Assembly (NCBI GenBank): GCA_018663625.1
Contig: JABJPX010000038.1
Coordinates: 1 to 64,000 of the forward strand
From: Polaribacter sp.
GTDB lineage: Bacteria; Bacteroidota; Bacteroidia; Flavobacteriales; Flavobacteriaceae
Direction of reading: 5' to 3'
DNA length: 64,000 nucleotides
Below the pieces are notes generated by a model. It had not been told where the DNA came from, did no database searches, and was given only the letters and a program-made list of their open reading frames with translations. Below are positions 6,424-15,565 of this stretch, one piece after another (positions within the stretch are counted from its first letter, which is position 1; every line of letters begins with the position of its first letter). The position numbers were made by a program, and so were the translations under genes.

Positions 6424-7868
6424 ATTTTTTGTGTGTTTTTGGACGTAAATTTCTTAAAAAAGTGAATAATAGGTTGTGTAAAAACATCAATATTAAAGAG
6501 TCCTTTGTCTCTGGTGGCTCTTCTTGTTAGTAAAATTGCTATTGGTAGCATTATTAAGATGGCTATCCAACCTCCTAACAACGAGCTAACAGTGCTTTCC
6601 TCCGCTAAATTTTTACCAAATGTATTGCTAAAAAAATAAGTCACATAGATAGATATTGCTAATATCATAGGCAATCCAAAGCCTCCTTTTCTTATTATAG
6701 ATCCTAGAGGAGCTCCAATAAAAAACAATAATAAGCAAGACAACGAAAAAGCAATTCGATTGTAAAATTCGGTATCGTAGAGATTTAAATTCTTCCTTTT
6801 GAATTTGAAATTATTGGTGTTCGATTTTATATTGTTTTCTGCTCTACTTGTAACCGCAATTGCATTGTTGAGAATGTTAATTTTATTATTTAAATTAAAA
6901 TTCTCTAATATATTGGATGCAATTTTTTTAGTCTTTAGTGAATCTTGATATGCGTATAGCTTTTTAACTTTCAGAATTGAATTCAAACTTTTGGTTCTTA
7001 AGCCCACATATTCATCATAATTGTTTTTTAAATCGGGCAGCGTATCATTAATCTGTTGAATGCTGAGCATGTTATGACGTCCTTTGTACTTTTCATCATC
7101 TAAATCTTCTTGGGACAATGAAGAGATATCAATATTCATTTCGTATTCTTTAAAAGTAGCATTCGATGAAGGCATTCGCTTCCTTTTTATCAGAGATGAT
7201 CCTGATTTAATATGCTCTTCATAATAATTGCCATTGTATAAAATGAAGGTCATGTACTTACTTCCTTCTTCTGAAACAATTTTACCTCTTTCTGCAGTAA
7301 TTACCTTTTGATTTCCTTTTCTGCTTTTAAGCTCATAAATTAAAACCTTCTTCAGCAAGTTTTCTTCTTCCCCATATTTTTCTTCAAATTTTATTTGATA
7401 ATTAGGGATTTCGGTATTGAAACTTCCGGGTATTAATGCCATTGCTGGCTGTTTCTTTTTGATATTCTGTTTTAAGTTTAATTGCTTAAATACTGCATAT
7501 GGATATACGTTATTTAAAAACAAGAAGTTAATTCCACTCAAAAAGATCGCTAAAATCGCCAATGGCCTTACGAGTCTTTGAAGAGAGACTCCTGCAGATT
7601 TTGCAGCGGCAAACTCATAGTTTTCACCCAAACTCCCCAATGCCATAATCGAAGAGAGGAGCACTCCAATTGGCAATGCCTGTGGAATGATCATTAAGGC
7701 AGTATAGTATAAAAATTTAAAGATGAAAGCCAAACTGATGCCCTTGCCAGCAATGTTTTCAAACGTTTGCCACAATGCTTGCATGACCAAGACAAATAAG
7801 ACAATTAGAAAAGTCGCGAAAAAAGGTACTAAAAAACTTTTGAGTATGTATCTATCAAGAATTTTCAT
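6420..7868 (-). CDS. lptG: LptF/LptG-family permease (lipopolysaccharide export)
   Basis: 482 residues. Three N-terminal membrane helices (about 10-30, 50-75, 98-120) carry the YjgP/YjgQ signature MKILDRYILKSFLVPFFATF and the coupling-helix region GSLGENYEFAAAKSAGVS. A large periplasmic beta-jellyroll domain (about 130-370) follows, then three C-terminal helices (about 370-455). The family forms the LptB2FG ABC transporter that extracts LPS from the inner membrane. Bacteroidota often carry LptF and LptG apart, and I cannot tell which this is; G is a guess. It sits between lolA and ribB in one minus-strand run, so two envelope-transport genes are adjacent. Confidence 0.85.
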   Translation of the reverse strand: MKILDRYILKSFLVPFFATFLIVLFVLVMQALWQTFENIAGKGISLAFIFKFLYYTALMIIPQALPIGVLLSSIMALGSLGENYEFAAAKSAGVSLQRLVRPLAILAIFLSGINFLFLNNVYPYAVFKQLNLKQNIKKKQPAMALIPGSFNTEIPNYQIKFEEKYGEEENLLKKVLIYELKSRKGNQKVITAERGKIVSEEGSKYMTFILYNGNYYEEHIKSGSSLIKRKRMPSSNATFKEYEMNIDISSLSQEDLDDEKYKGRHNMLSIQQINDTLPDLKNNYDEYVGLRTKSLNSILKVKKLYAYQDSLKTKKIASNILENFNLNNKINILNNAIAVTSRAENNIKSNTNNFKFKRKNLNLYDTEFYNRIAFSLSCLLLFFIGAPLGSIIRKGGFGLPMILAISIYVTYFFSNTFGKNLAEESTVSSLLGGWIAILIMLPIAILLTRRATRDKGLFNIDVFTQPIIHFFKKFTSKNTQKI

Positions 7869-7926
7869 CCATGCAAAAGTAGTTTCTTAAACGATAAGAT
7901 GCTACTAATTTTCTGTTAATTGAGGA

Positions 7927-8586
7927 TTAATCTATTGTATATCCATTTTCTTCAGAATACTTTTGGGTATCGAAAGAAAATATTTTTTCTGGTAATTTTT
8001 GATTGGGGATAAACGTGGTAATGGTAAAGGTGGTTTTAGAGCCGTTTTCACCAGTTTGAATTAACTGATAAATATGTTTTGTCTTCAGGTCAATTACCAA
8101 TTCTACTTTTATAATGTTGGATGTATTGTCCATTGGAAATAGGTTGACAAACTGAAGGTTGCGTCCGTTTTTCAGTATAACTTTACCCATTGTATAGGTA
8201 TATCCTTCTTTGTAAAACGAAGCTAATTTTGATGGGTAAATAAAACCATCTTCTCCATCAATATCTCCCTTTGAAACTGTAATTTCTTTTTCTTCTTCGT
8301 TAATTACATACATTGTAAATCCGTTAAAAAGAAATGTGTTTCCTAAGTATTCCAAATTGTATTTTTCTTGTTGAAGGATAATTTTTCCAATAATAGGAGC
8401 TTCGTCTCCATCATAAATGCCAGCATCTTCATTGACTAATGTTTGACTAAATTTAATCTCCATATTTTCATAGCCTTCCATCTTTGATGCTACAGCGTCC
8501 AAAAGCAATTTTGCATCTTCGGTGCTTTGCCCCAAAGCGTGTAAGGTCATGAATAAACTGATTACTACGATTCCAAAATTCTTCAT
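7927..8586 (-). CDS. lolA: LolA-like outer-membrane lipoprotein carrier
   Basis: 219 residues with a signal peptide (MKNFGIVVISLFMTLHALGQ, cleavage after about residue 20). The body is a LolA/LolB-type open barrel: ASKMEGYENMEIKFSQTL near the N-terminus, then repeated beta strands ending in TITTFIPNQKLPEKIFSFD, the usual C-terminal pattern of the family. It would bind lipoproteins released by LolCDE in the periplasm and hand them to the outer membrane. It lies between ftsK and lptG, 32 bp after ftsK. The low sequence conservation of the family makes this a fold-level call. Confidence 0.8.
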   Translation of the reverse strand: MKNFGIVVISLFMTLHALGQSTEDAKLLLDAVASKMEGYENMEIKFSQTLVNEDAGIYDGDEAPIIGKIILQQEKYNLEYLGNTFLFNGFTMYVINEEEKEITVSKGDIDGEDGFIYPSKLASFYKEGYTYTMGKVILKNGRNLQFVNLFPMDNTSNIIKVELVIDLKTKHIYQLIQTGENGSKTTFTITTFIPNQKLPEKIFSFDTQKYSEENGYTID

Positions 8587-8618
8587 TAATAAAATTTAAT
8601 AGCTCTATTTAAAGCATG

Positions 8619-11039
8619 TTATATATTCTTCTCGTTTTCTAAGAGTTGATCTAATGCCGATAAGTCTGTCAATAGCACCTGTCTAGCTTTGCTGCCTTCA
8701 AATCCACCAACAATGCCTGCAGCTTCCAATTGGTCTATTAATCTACCCGCCCTGTTATATCCTAATTTTAATTTTCTTTGCAATAAAGAAGCGGAACCTT
8801 GTTGCGCAATTATAATAATTTCAGCAGCCTCTCTAAAGAGTTTGTCACGGTCTGCGATGTCTATATCAACAGTAGTGCCACTTTCATCATCAATGTATTC
8901 TGGTAATAGATGTGCTTCTGCATAGGCTCTTTGCGAACCAATAAAATCCGTAATTTTTTCAACTTCTGGTGTATCTACAAAGGCACACTGAATACGATTA
9001 ATATCATTTCCATTGGTATATAATAAATCTCCACGACCAATCAATTGATCGGCACCACCAGCATCTAAGATCGTTCTAGAATCTATTTTTGAAGTTACTC
9101 TAAAGGCAATTCTCGCGGGGAAATTCGCCTTAATAATTCCTGTAATTACATTTACGGACGGTCTTTGTGTAGCAACGATTAAATGAATTCCAATAGCCCT
9201 TGCCAACTGTGCCAGACGTGCAATGGGGGTTTCTACTTCTTTTCCGGCAGTCATTATTAAATCAGCAAATTCATCAATCACCAAAACTATGTACGGTAAA
9301 AATTGATGTCCGTCATTTGGGTTTAATTTTCGTGCTTTGAATTTTGCATTGTATTCTTTGATATTCCGAACCATAGCATTTTTTAGCAAATCATAACGAT
9401 TGTCCATTTCGGTACACAACGAATTTAAGGTGTGAACTACTTTTGTGGTATCTGTAATGATCGCTTCTTCTGCGTCGGGTAATTTTGCCAAATAGTGGCG
9501 TTCAATTTTATTGAACAAAGTCAGTTCTACTTTCTTTGGATCTACCAAAACAAACTTTACTTCTGCCGGGTGTTTTTTATAGAGCAGCGATGTTAATACG
9601 GCATTCAATCCTACCGATTTTCCTTGTCCGGTAGCTCCAGCCATTAGTAGGTGTGGCATTTTTGCCAAATCGACAACAAAGGTTTCATTTGAAATTGTTT
9701 TTCCCAATGCAATGGGCAACTCCATGGTTGACTCTTGAAACTTCTTAGATGCTATCACAGAATGCATGGATACAATGGTTGCTTTTTTATTGGGTACTTC
9801 AATACCAATGGTTCCTTTCCCTGGGATGGGTGCTATGATACGAATTCCTAATGCAGATAAAGACAAAGCAATATCATCTTCTAAGTTTTTAATTTTTGAA
9901 ATTCGAATTCCAGCATCGGGTACAATTTCATATAAGGTAATCGTAGGGCCTACGGTTGCTTTAATTTCGACAATCCCAATCTTGTAATTTTTTAATGTTT
10001 CAACAATCCGATTCTTATTCGCTTCTAATTCTTCGGGATCAATAGAAATGGTTTCGTTGTATTGCTTTAAGAGGTTGAAGGTTGGGAATTTAAAATTTGA
10101 CAATTCTAGCGTTGGATCAAATTCACCAAAATCTTTTACAATTTTATCGGATAAATTCTCTGCAACGCTCTTTTCTTCTTCTATTTCTTCAACTTCAATT
10201 TCTAAAGAAGGTACTTCCACCTCAATGGAAGGTCTTTTTTTCTCTTCCACATTCAATACGATTTCTTCCGTTTTGGTAACAGGCTCAGAATGTTTTGAAA
10301 TGGTGGGTTGTAGATTTTCTAAAGACAATTCAAATTCAGATTTCAATGGGTCTTCTTCAGTTTCTAGATCACTGGCGATAGCATCTGTTTCTTCTGAAAG
10401 AATTGGTGCGGTTGCATCGGTTGCAGTTTTAAACGCCGTCTTTCTAGCATTTCTTTCTCTGAGTTTTTCAACAAACCGATCTGCTGTTAATTTGTAACGG
10501 ATGGCCAAATAGGTAATTAAAAAGAAGGTTAAAACGATGGCCAAACCTGTTTTTCCTAAAAAGCGTTGTAGATAATCATTTACTTCATATCCAATGGTTC
10601 CTGAGAGAAGGGCAGAGGAAGCGTCCATAAAACCAAAAGCAATGGAAATCCAAAGCATCCTTAACAATCCCCAGTTCCAGGAAATGATAATTTTACTAAT
10701 TTTCTTTTGAAAAATTAAATACAACCCCGAAATTCCTAATTGAAAAGCAAGTATAAATGCGCCGATCCCAAAACCTTTATAAATGAAAAAGTGACTCAGG
10801 TTTGCGCCGATTTTGCCAAGAAGGTTCTTACTCAATACTTTTTTATTGGTAAGTTGGGTAAGCGTACTTTGATCTTCTTGCCAATTAAAAAAGAAGGATA
10901 CAAAAGCAATGGCTAGAAAGCAGGCAAATAAAATTAAAAACGATGCAATAATGGTTTGAGACTGCCTTGTTTTTAGAAATGCAAAAACAGGCGTTTTGGG
11001 CGTCTTGGTAGCGGTGTTTTTAGTTGCTTTTTTAATCAT
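8619..11039 (-). CDS. ftsK: DNA translocase FtsK
   Basis: 806 residues, the usual length in Bacteroidota. Four N-terminal membrane helices (about 28-52, 85-112, 122-147, 163-182) anchor it at the septum. An acidic low-complexity linker (about 205-310, with runs such as EVEEIEEEK) follows. The motor has Walker A GATGQGKS (468-475), Walker B VLVIDEFAD (D589, E590) and RPSVNVITG. A C-terminal winged-helix gamma domain (about 735-800; SLLQRKLKLGYNRAGRLIDQLE) reads KOPS-like sites. It pumps chromosomal DNA during division and activates XerCD at dif. It sits in the tpx-dgkA-ftsK-lolA-lptG-ribB run. Confidence 0.95.
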   Translation of the reverse strand: MIKKATKNTATKTPKTPVFAFLKTRQSQTIIASFLILFACFLAIAFVSFFFNWQEDQSTLTQLTNKKVLSKNLLGKIGANLSHFFIYKGFGIGAFILAFQLGISGLYLIFQKKISKIIISWNWGLLRMLWISIAFGFMDASSALLSGTIGYEVNDYLQRFLGKTGLAIVLTFFLITYLAIRYKLTADRFVEKLRERNARKTAFKTATDATAPILSEETDAIASDLETEEDPLKSEFELSLENLQPTISKHSEPVTKTEEIVLNVEEKKRPSIEVEVPSLEIEVEEIEEEKSVAENLSDKIVKDFGEFDPTLELSNFKFPTFNLLKQYNETISIDPEELEANKNRIVETLKNYKIGIVEIKATVGPTITLYEIVPDAGIRISKIKNLEDDIALSLSALGIRIIAPIPGKGTIGIEVPNKKATIVSMHSVIASKKFQESTMELPIALGKTISNETFVVDLAKMPHLLMAGATGQGKSVGLNAVLTSLLYKKHPAEVKFVLVDPKKVELTLFNKIERHYLAKLPDAEEAIITDTTKVVHTLNSLCTEMDNRYDLLKNAMVRNIKEYNAKFKARKLNPNDGHQFLPYIVLVIDEFADLIMTAGKEVETPIARLAQLARAIGIHLIVATQRPSVNVITGIIKANFPARIAFRVTSKIDSRTILDAGGADQLIGRGDLLYTNGNDINRIQCAFVDTPEVEKITDFIGSQRAYAEAHLLPEYIDDESGTTVDIDIADRDKLFREAAEIIIIAQQGSASLLQRKLKLGYNRAGRLIDQLEAAGIVGGFEGSKARQVLLTDLSALDQLLENEKNI

Positions 11040-11077
11040 TGAAAATGCTCATAGATGTTCGGTAAAGGTACCTTTTA

Positions 11078-11458
11078 TTAAAATAATTCGATCATTCTTT
11101 GGCCGTAAATAAAACCTGCAACAATGAGCGCAGAAAATGCAGCAAAACTTGGCGCTCCAGCTGCAATGTCTTTTATAAAACCAATTTTTTCATGGTAGTC
11201 TGGGTGGACGAAATCGGCCAATTTTTCAATAGCAGTATTCAATGCTTCTGCAACCAAAACCATTCCAATGATTAAGGATTGAATCATCCATTCTGTGTTT
11301 GAAATGTTAAAATACAAGCCAAAACCAACGGCGACTGCTCCAAAAAATAATTGTGCTTTGATACTGTCTTCCGTCGTTATTAAAAGCCACATTCCTTTCA
11401 AAGCGAATTTTAAACTTCGAAGTCTTCCTTTTAAAAAACTATCGTTAGGGTTTTTCAT
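11078..11458 (-). CDS. dgkA: Diacylglycerol kinase family protein (DgkA-type)
   Basis: 126 residues with three hydrophobic helices and the DgkA signature EALNTAIEKLAD (71-82), preceded by the amphipathic N-terminal RLRSLKFALKGMWLL. The family phosphorylates diacylglycerol or undecaprenol in the inner membrane, recycling lipid carriers. Gram-positive and Bacteroidota members may prefer undecaprenol; the sequence cannot decide. The start is 4 bp downstream of the tpx stop, so the two are co-transcribed. Confidence 0.88.
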   Translation of the reverse strand: MKNPNDSFLKGRLRSLKFALKGMWLLITTEDSIKAQLFFGAVAVGFGLYFNISNTEWMIQSLIIGMVLVAEALNTAIEKLADFVHPDYHEKIGFIKDIAAGAPSFAAFSALIVAGFIYGQRMIELF

Positions 11459-11462
11459 GTAT

Positions 11463-11960
11463 TTATAGTGCCTTTAATGCAGCGTCGTAGTTTGGCTCTT
11501 CAGTAATTTCCGAGACTTGTTCTGTATAAACTACGGTTCCTTCAGTATTTATAACGACAATGGCTCTCGAGTGCAAATTTGTTAAGGGACCATTGGTAAT
11601 TTCTAATTGGTATTGTTTTCCAAAACTACCCATCGCAAAATCAGATAACATTACTACGTTTTCAATTCCTTCTGCGCCACAAAAACGTGCTTGTGCAAAA
11701 GGTAAATCTCTCGAAATACAAACAACTACGGTGTTTTCTAAACTGGCTGCTTTTTTGTTGAACTCTCTAACAGAGGTTGCACAGGTTCCAGTATCGATGC
11801 TTGGGAAGATATTTAATACAATGTTTTTTCCAGCATAATCCACGAGGCTTTTGTGACTTAAATCAACTGCTGTTAAGTTGAATTCTGGTGCTTTTTCGCC
11901 CGTTTTTGGTAAGCTACCTATTGTTGTTATAGGATTCCCTCCTAATGTAATGTTTGCCAT
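11463..11960 (-). CDS. tpx: Thiol peroxidase
   Basis: 165 residues, a full-length atypical 2-Cys peroxiredoxin of the Tpx class. The peroxidatic C60 lies in FPSIDTGTCATSVREFN and the resolving C94 in ARFCGAEGIENV. The start NITLGGNPITTIGSLPKTGEKAPEF is also typical. It reduces hydrogen peroxide and alkyl hydroperoxides using thioredoxin. It is the first gene of a six-gene minus-strand run and diverges from the MATE gene across 121 bp. Confidence 0.95.
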   Translation of the reverse strand: MANITLGGNPITTIGSLPKTGEKAPEFNLTAVDLSHKSLVDYAGKNIVLNIFPSIDTGTCATSVREFNKKAASLENTVVVCISRDLPFAQARFCGAEGIENVVMLSDFAMGSFGKQYQLEITNGPLTNLHSRAIVVINTEGTVVYTEQVSEITEEPNYDAALKAL

Positions 11961-12020
11961 TTTTACTGAATTTTAGTAATTTCAAAAATACATTTTTTTG
12001 TTGAATTTAAACTGTTACTC

Positions 12021-12057
12021 TTTTGTTAATATTCTTCAGTTATTATAAATACCTTTG
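12021..12057 (+). promoter_or_regulatory. Promoter of the MATE transporter gene
   Basis: TTTTG (12021-12025) and TACCTTTG (12050-12057) are separated by 24 bp, close to the TTG-N17-23-TAnnTTTG consensus of Bacteroidota vegetative promoters. The predicted start of transcription is about 20 bases before the GTG start codon. Confidence 0.55.
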
Positions 12058-12081
12058 TCCTCCTAAAATCAGTAATTAAAC

Positions 12082-13461
12082 GTGAATATTTCTCAATATA
12101 CTTCAGAATTTAAATACAATTGGAAGCTCGCTGCTCCCGTAATGCTCGGTATGTTAGGGCATACTTTTGTCAGTTTTGTTGACAACATCATGGTTGGACA
12201 AATTGGGACTGCAGAATTGGCTGCAGTTTCTTTAGGGAATAGTTTTATATTCATTGCCATGTCTGTTGGTATTGGTTTTTCTACCGCCATTACCCCTTTA
12301 GTCGCCGAAGCAGACAGTGCCGATAATTTTGATCAAGCAAAATCTACTTTTAAACATGGTCTCTTTTTATGTACTGTTTTAGGAATTGTTTTGTTCTTAG
12401 GTGTCTTTTTTGCAAAGCCATTGATGTATTTGATGAAGCAACCCGAAGAGGTAGTGGAATTGGCAATCCCATATTTAGATTTGGCTGCTTTTTCTTTAAT
12501 TCCATTGATTGTTTTTCAAGCATTAAAACAATTTAGTGATGGCATGTCGATGACTAGATATCCAATGTATGCAACATTAATCGCCAATATTGTCAATGTC
12601 ATTTTAAACTATTTGTTAATTTTTGGAAAATTTGGTCTTCCAGAATTAGGAATTGTTGGTGCTGCATATGGTACGGTAATTTCTCGTTTTATCATGCTTG
12701 CATATCTTTGGTGGCTTTTGGCAAATAAAGAACGCACGAAAGTATTGGTTACGAATATTAAGTTTTTTGTTTTAGAAAAATTAATGCTTCAGAAGTTAAT
12801 TAATTTAGGAGCGCCCAGTGCAATGCAAATGCTTTTTGAAGTGGCTATTTTTACAGCTGCTATTTGGTTGAGTGGCTTGTTGGGGAAAAATGCACAAGCA
12901 GCAAATCAGATCGCCTTAAATCTTTCTTCAATGACTTTTATGGTGGCCATGGGTTTAAGTGTAGCTTCTATGATTCGGGTTGGGAATCAAAAAGGATTGC
13001 AAAAATTTAAAGAATTGAGAAGAATTGCTTTTTCTATTTTCTTATTAGGAATTTTATTAGCCATTTTCTTTGGTACTGTTTTCTTCTTATTTCACAAGAG
13101 TTTGCCTAAAATTTATGTAGATTTTACAGATGCCACCAACTACGCAGACAATTTAGAAGTAGTATCCATTGCTTCACAACTCCTGTTCGCAGCCGCTATC
13201 TTTCAAATTTCAGATACGATACAAGTGGTTGTTTTAGGAGCATTACGTGGTCTACAAGATGTTAAAATACCTACCATTATTACTTTTATTTCTTATTGGG
13301 TCATTGGTTTTCCAATCAGTTATTTTTTAGGAAAAGCATCCATGTATGGTAGTTTTGGTATTTGGCTAGGCTTGTTAGCAGGCTTGTCTACCGCAGCAAT
13401 TTTACTGTACATGCGTTTTAATTATTTAACGTTAAAACTAAATAGAGAACAACAGAATTAA
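12082..13461 (+). CDS. norM: MATE-family multidrug efflux transporter
   Basis: 459 residues with twelve hydrophobic segments in two homologous halves. MATE hallmarks are LAAPVMLGMLGHTFVSFVDNIMVGQIGTAELAAVSLG at the N-terminus and NLGAPSAMQMLFEVAIFTAAIWLSGLLG at the start of the second half. It would export cationic drugs or metabolites using a Na+ or H+ gradient. The start is GTG; it follows the promoter-like TACCTTTG at a suitable distance and no ATG precedes it. The gene stands alone, divergent from tpx, with a small acidic-protein gene 77 bp downstream. The substrate cannot be told from sequence. Confidence 0.92.
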   Translation: MNISQYTSEFKYNWKLAAPVMLGMLGHTFVSFVDNIMVGQIGTAELAAVSLGNSFIFIAMSVGIGFSTAITPLVAEADSADNFDQAKSTFKHGLFLCTVLGIVLFLGVFFAKPLMYLMKQPEEVVELAIPYLDLAAFSLIPLIVFQALKQFSDGMSMTRYPMYATLIANIVNVILNYLLIFGKFGLPELGIVGAAYGTVISRFIMLAYLWWLLANKERTKVLVTNIKFFVLEKLMLQKLINLGAPSAMQMLFEVAIFTAAIWLSGLLGKNAQAANQIALNLSSMTFMVAMGLSVASMIRVGNQKGLQKFKELRRIAFSIFLLGILLAIFFGTVFFLFHKSLPKIYVDFTDATNYADNLEVVSIASQLLFAAAIFQISDTIQVVVLGALRGLQDVKIPTIITFISYWVIGFPISYFLGKASMYGSFGIWLGLLAGLSTAAILLYMRFNYLTLKLNREQQN

Positions 13462-13464
13462 CCT

Positions 13465-13472
13465 TACATTTG
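13465..13472 (+). promoter_or_regulatory. -7 element before the 75-residue acidic protein
   Basis: TACATTTG fits TAnnTTTG exactly and begins 4 bases after the MATE stop codon. It leaves a leader of about 60 nt. No TTG is found at -33, so the gene may also be read from the MATE promoter. Confidence 0.4.
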
Positions 13473-13538
13473 TAGTACTAAAAGATATTTATAGCACTTC
13501 AGTTTCGACATTGTTCAAGCTGATCTAAAAAGCAACTC

Positions 13539-13766
13539 ATGGAGATTCCAAAATTTTTATTAGCAGACAATAGCAAGTATCCTGAAGATATTTTTATTCT
13601 TCATACCGAGTATCCTCGTTTTTTAATCAATTTAAAAGACGATCAAATCGAATGGTTTGAAGATTTAACCGGAGAAAATGAAGAAGATATTGCCACCGAA
13701 TTGGCGGATTTAATGGACAAAGCAGGAATGTTTTATGACAAAGAAATTGGACAATACGACGCGTAA
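13539..13766 (+). CDS. Small acidic protein of unknown function
   Basis: 75 residues, strongly acidic (many Glu/Asp, especially WFEDLTGENEEDIATELADLMDKAG), with no signal peptide and no membrane segment. The N-terminal half reads as beta strands (DIFILHTEYPRFLINLKDD) and the C-terminal half as a helix. Flavobacteria have small conserved proteins that look like this, but I know no function. It follows the MATE gene and is closed by an intrinsic terminator at 13833-13861. Coding is supported by ATG, codon use like its neighbours and the terminator. Confidence 0.7.
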   Translation: MEIPKFLLADNSKYPEDIFILHTEYPRFLINLKDDQIEWFEDLTGENEEDIATELADLMDKAGMFYDKEIGQYDA

Positions 13767-13832
13767 ACTTCAACCTTAGAAGCATTTTTCATTTCTTTTC
13801 AGAAATGAGATAAAAAATGATATTCCTATTCA

Positions 13833-13861
13833 ACTACGAAAAGCAATTTTCGTAGTTTTTT
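13833..13861 (+). terminator. Intrinsic terminator after the acidic-protein gene
   Basis: A perfect 10-bp stem, ACTACGAAAA / TTTTCGTAGT with a GCAA loop, runs into seven or more T residues. It ends the MATE/acidic-protein transcript 67 bp after the stop. Confidence 0.85.
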
Positions 13862-14010
13862 TATGCACTAATTTTAAGACTTCAATACTTCAAATCCTAG
13901 TAACCAATCCGTTTCAATATTCAGGTAATTTTTCACAAAACCGAGTCAGTTGTCTGTGAATGTGATTAATAAGTATTTAGAATTTAAATCTAAAAGGCTC
14001 ATTTAAAGCA

Positions 14011-14038
14011 AAAAAAGAGAAGCGTTGGCTTCTCTTTT
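14011..14038 (-). terminator. Intrinsic terminator of the acyl-CoA reductase-to-ompH run
   Basis: AAAAGAGAAGC / GCTTCTCTTTT form an 11-bp stem with a GTTG loop; on the minus strand it is followed by a run of T (the A tract at 14011-14016). It lies 22 bp past the ompH stop. The stretch 13862-14010 between the two terminators holds no gene I can support. Confidence 0.85.
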
Positions 14039-14059
14039 AAAACGATACTCGTTTCATAA

Positions 14060-14584
14060 TTATTCTTCAGTGGTAGCTTTTGGCTTTTCAATATTCAATT
14101 TCACCATTACCAATTCCGTAATATCAAAGGCACTATCAACATATGCAAACTCATTTCCCTGAAGGGTTAAAATTTGTGTATAGTTGTTTTCTTTGGCGAC
14201 TGCTCTAATTGCTTCACCCAACTTTTTGTATAGGGGCTTCATCAACTCATTTTCTTTTTGTCGCATTAATTGTGTTCCTGCTTCTTTTGCCTTATTTACT
14301 TCAGCTTCAAATTTCTGAATTTCAATCAATTTTAAAGTTTTTGTATCTTGAGAAATGCTGTCAGCGATATCTCTAAATTCGTTCAAACTATTCTGATAAG
14401 CTGAAACTTTAAGGGCAAAAACCGAATCCAATCTTTCTGCATATTCTTTGGTTAGCTTGACAACAATTTTACTTTCGGGCATTACACCTAGTAAGTAATC
14501 ACTGTTTACGGTTCCTACTTTAGATTGTGCTAGCGCAATACTACTTATTAAGATAGCAATTAAGATACTAATTTTTGATTTCAT
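14060..14584 (-). CDS. OmpH/Skp-like periplasmic chaperone
   Basis: 174 residues with a signal peptide (MKSKISILIAILISSIALAQ). The mature protein begins KVGTVNSDYLLGVMPESKIV, typical of the OmpH family. A long charged helical region of coiled-coil character (about 45-125) forms the Skp tentacle, and the C-terminal strands contain NNYTQILTLQGNEFAYVDSAFDITELVMVKL. Skp proteins hold unfolded outer-membrane proteins in the periplasm. It is the last gene of a long minus-strand run, 51 bp after miaA, followed by a strong terminator. Confidence 0.85.
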   Translation of the reverse strand: MKSKISILIAILISSIALAQSKVGTVNSDYLLGVMPESKIVVKLTKEYAERLDSVFALKVSAYQNSLNEFRDIADSISQDTKTLKLIEIQKFEAEVNKAKEAGTQLMRQKENELMKPLYKKLGEAIRAVAKENNYTQILTLQGNEFAYVDSAFDITELVMVKLNIEKPKATTEE

Positions 14585-14635
14585 GTTCTTTATTTTTGTT
14601 TGGCAAAGATATAAAAGGGATTGACTAAGAAAAAA

Positions 14636-15565
14636 TTACGGTTCTTTAAAAGTGTTCATTTTTTCTGAAATATCGCTAATGATTTTATCAATGCTTGATT
14701 GAGAGTCAAACCAGAGGGTTTCTTTGTCTCTTTTGAACCATGTTAACTGTCTTTTTGCAAAACGGCGTGTATTTTTTTTAATTTCTGATATCGCAAATTC
14801 TCGGGTAAATTTCCCCTCAAAAAAAGAAAACAATTCTCGATATCCTACTGTCTGCAATGCATTGAGTTTTTTGTGGGCATGGAGGGTTTTTGCTTCTTCC
14901 AATAAACCATTTTCTAACATACAGTCTACACGCAAGTTGATGCGATCATATATAAAGGGTCTTTCTGCATCCAATCCAATTTTAATGGAAGTAAAATTTC
15001 TTGGTGCTTTGGGTTTGTTCTTAAAGGTAGAGTAAGGCAGTCCACTGCCAATACATACTTCTAGAGCTCTAATGACGCGTTTTGGATTGTCTAGCGCAAT
15101 TTTTTCATAGGTTTCTATGTCCAACTCTTTTAGTTGATTTTGAAGTGATTCCAAGCCTTTGGACTCCAATTCTAAATTCAAATTTTCCCGAATGTACGGT
15201 GCTACTTTTGGAAATGCATCCAAACCTATTAATACAGCATCTACATACAAGCCACTTCCGCCCACCATAATTTGCACAGAATTTTCTTGAAATAATTCTT
15301 TCAGTTTTTTAAGAGCTTCTCTTTCAAATTGCCCTACATTGTAATCGTCAAAAATACTTTTATTTTGAATGAAATGATGCTTTGCTGCGGCGAGTTCAGT
15401 TTCTTCAGGCACTGCAGTACCGATTTTCATTTCTTTAAAAAATTGACGAGAATCACAGGAGATAATATCACTTTTAAAATATTTTGCGAGTACAATACTG
15501 AGTGCTGTTTTTCCAATGGCTGTTGGACCAACAATGGTAATTAAAAAATTTTGTGTGTCTTTCAT
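14636..15565 (-). CDS. miaA: tRNA dimethylallyltransferase
   Basis: 309 residues. The P-loop GPTAIGKT spans 13-20, followed by SDIISCDSRQFFKEMKIGTA (substrate-binding DSRQ) and GGSGLYVDAVLIGLD. The late motif LQTVGYRELFSFFEG and the basic KKNTRRFAKRQLTWFKRD bind the tRNA anticodon loop. It adds the dimethylallyl group to A37 of tRNAs reading UNN codons. Its start overlaps the ion-channel stop by 4 bp (ATGA), so the two are translated in tandem. Confidence 0.95.
   Translation of the reverse strand: MKDTQNFLITIVGPTAIGKTALSIVLAKYFKSDIISCDSRQFFKEMKIGTAVPEETELAAAKHHFIQNKSIFDDYNVGQFEREALKKLKELFQENSVQIMVGGSGLYVDAVLIGLDAFPKVAPYIRENLNLELESKGLESLQNQLKELDIETYEKIALDNPKRVIRALEVCIGSGLPYSTFKNKPKAPRNFTSIKIGLDAERPFIYDRINLRVDCMLENGLLEEAKTLHAHKKLNALQTVGYRELFSFFEGKFTREFAISEIKKNTRRFAKRQLTWFKRDKETLWFDSQSSIDKIISDISEKMNTFKEP

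Noticed and set aside
5879-6448. Open frame of 189 codons on the strand opposite ribB
   Set aside because: It is antisense to a well-conserved gene, rich in Ser and Phe as expected from reverse reading, and has no promoter or family motif.
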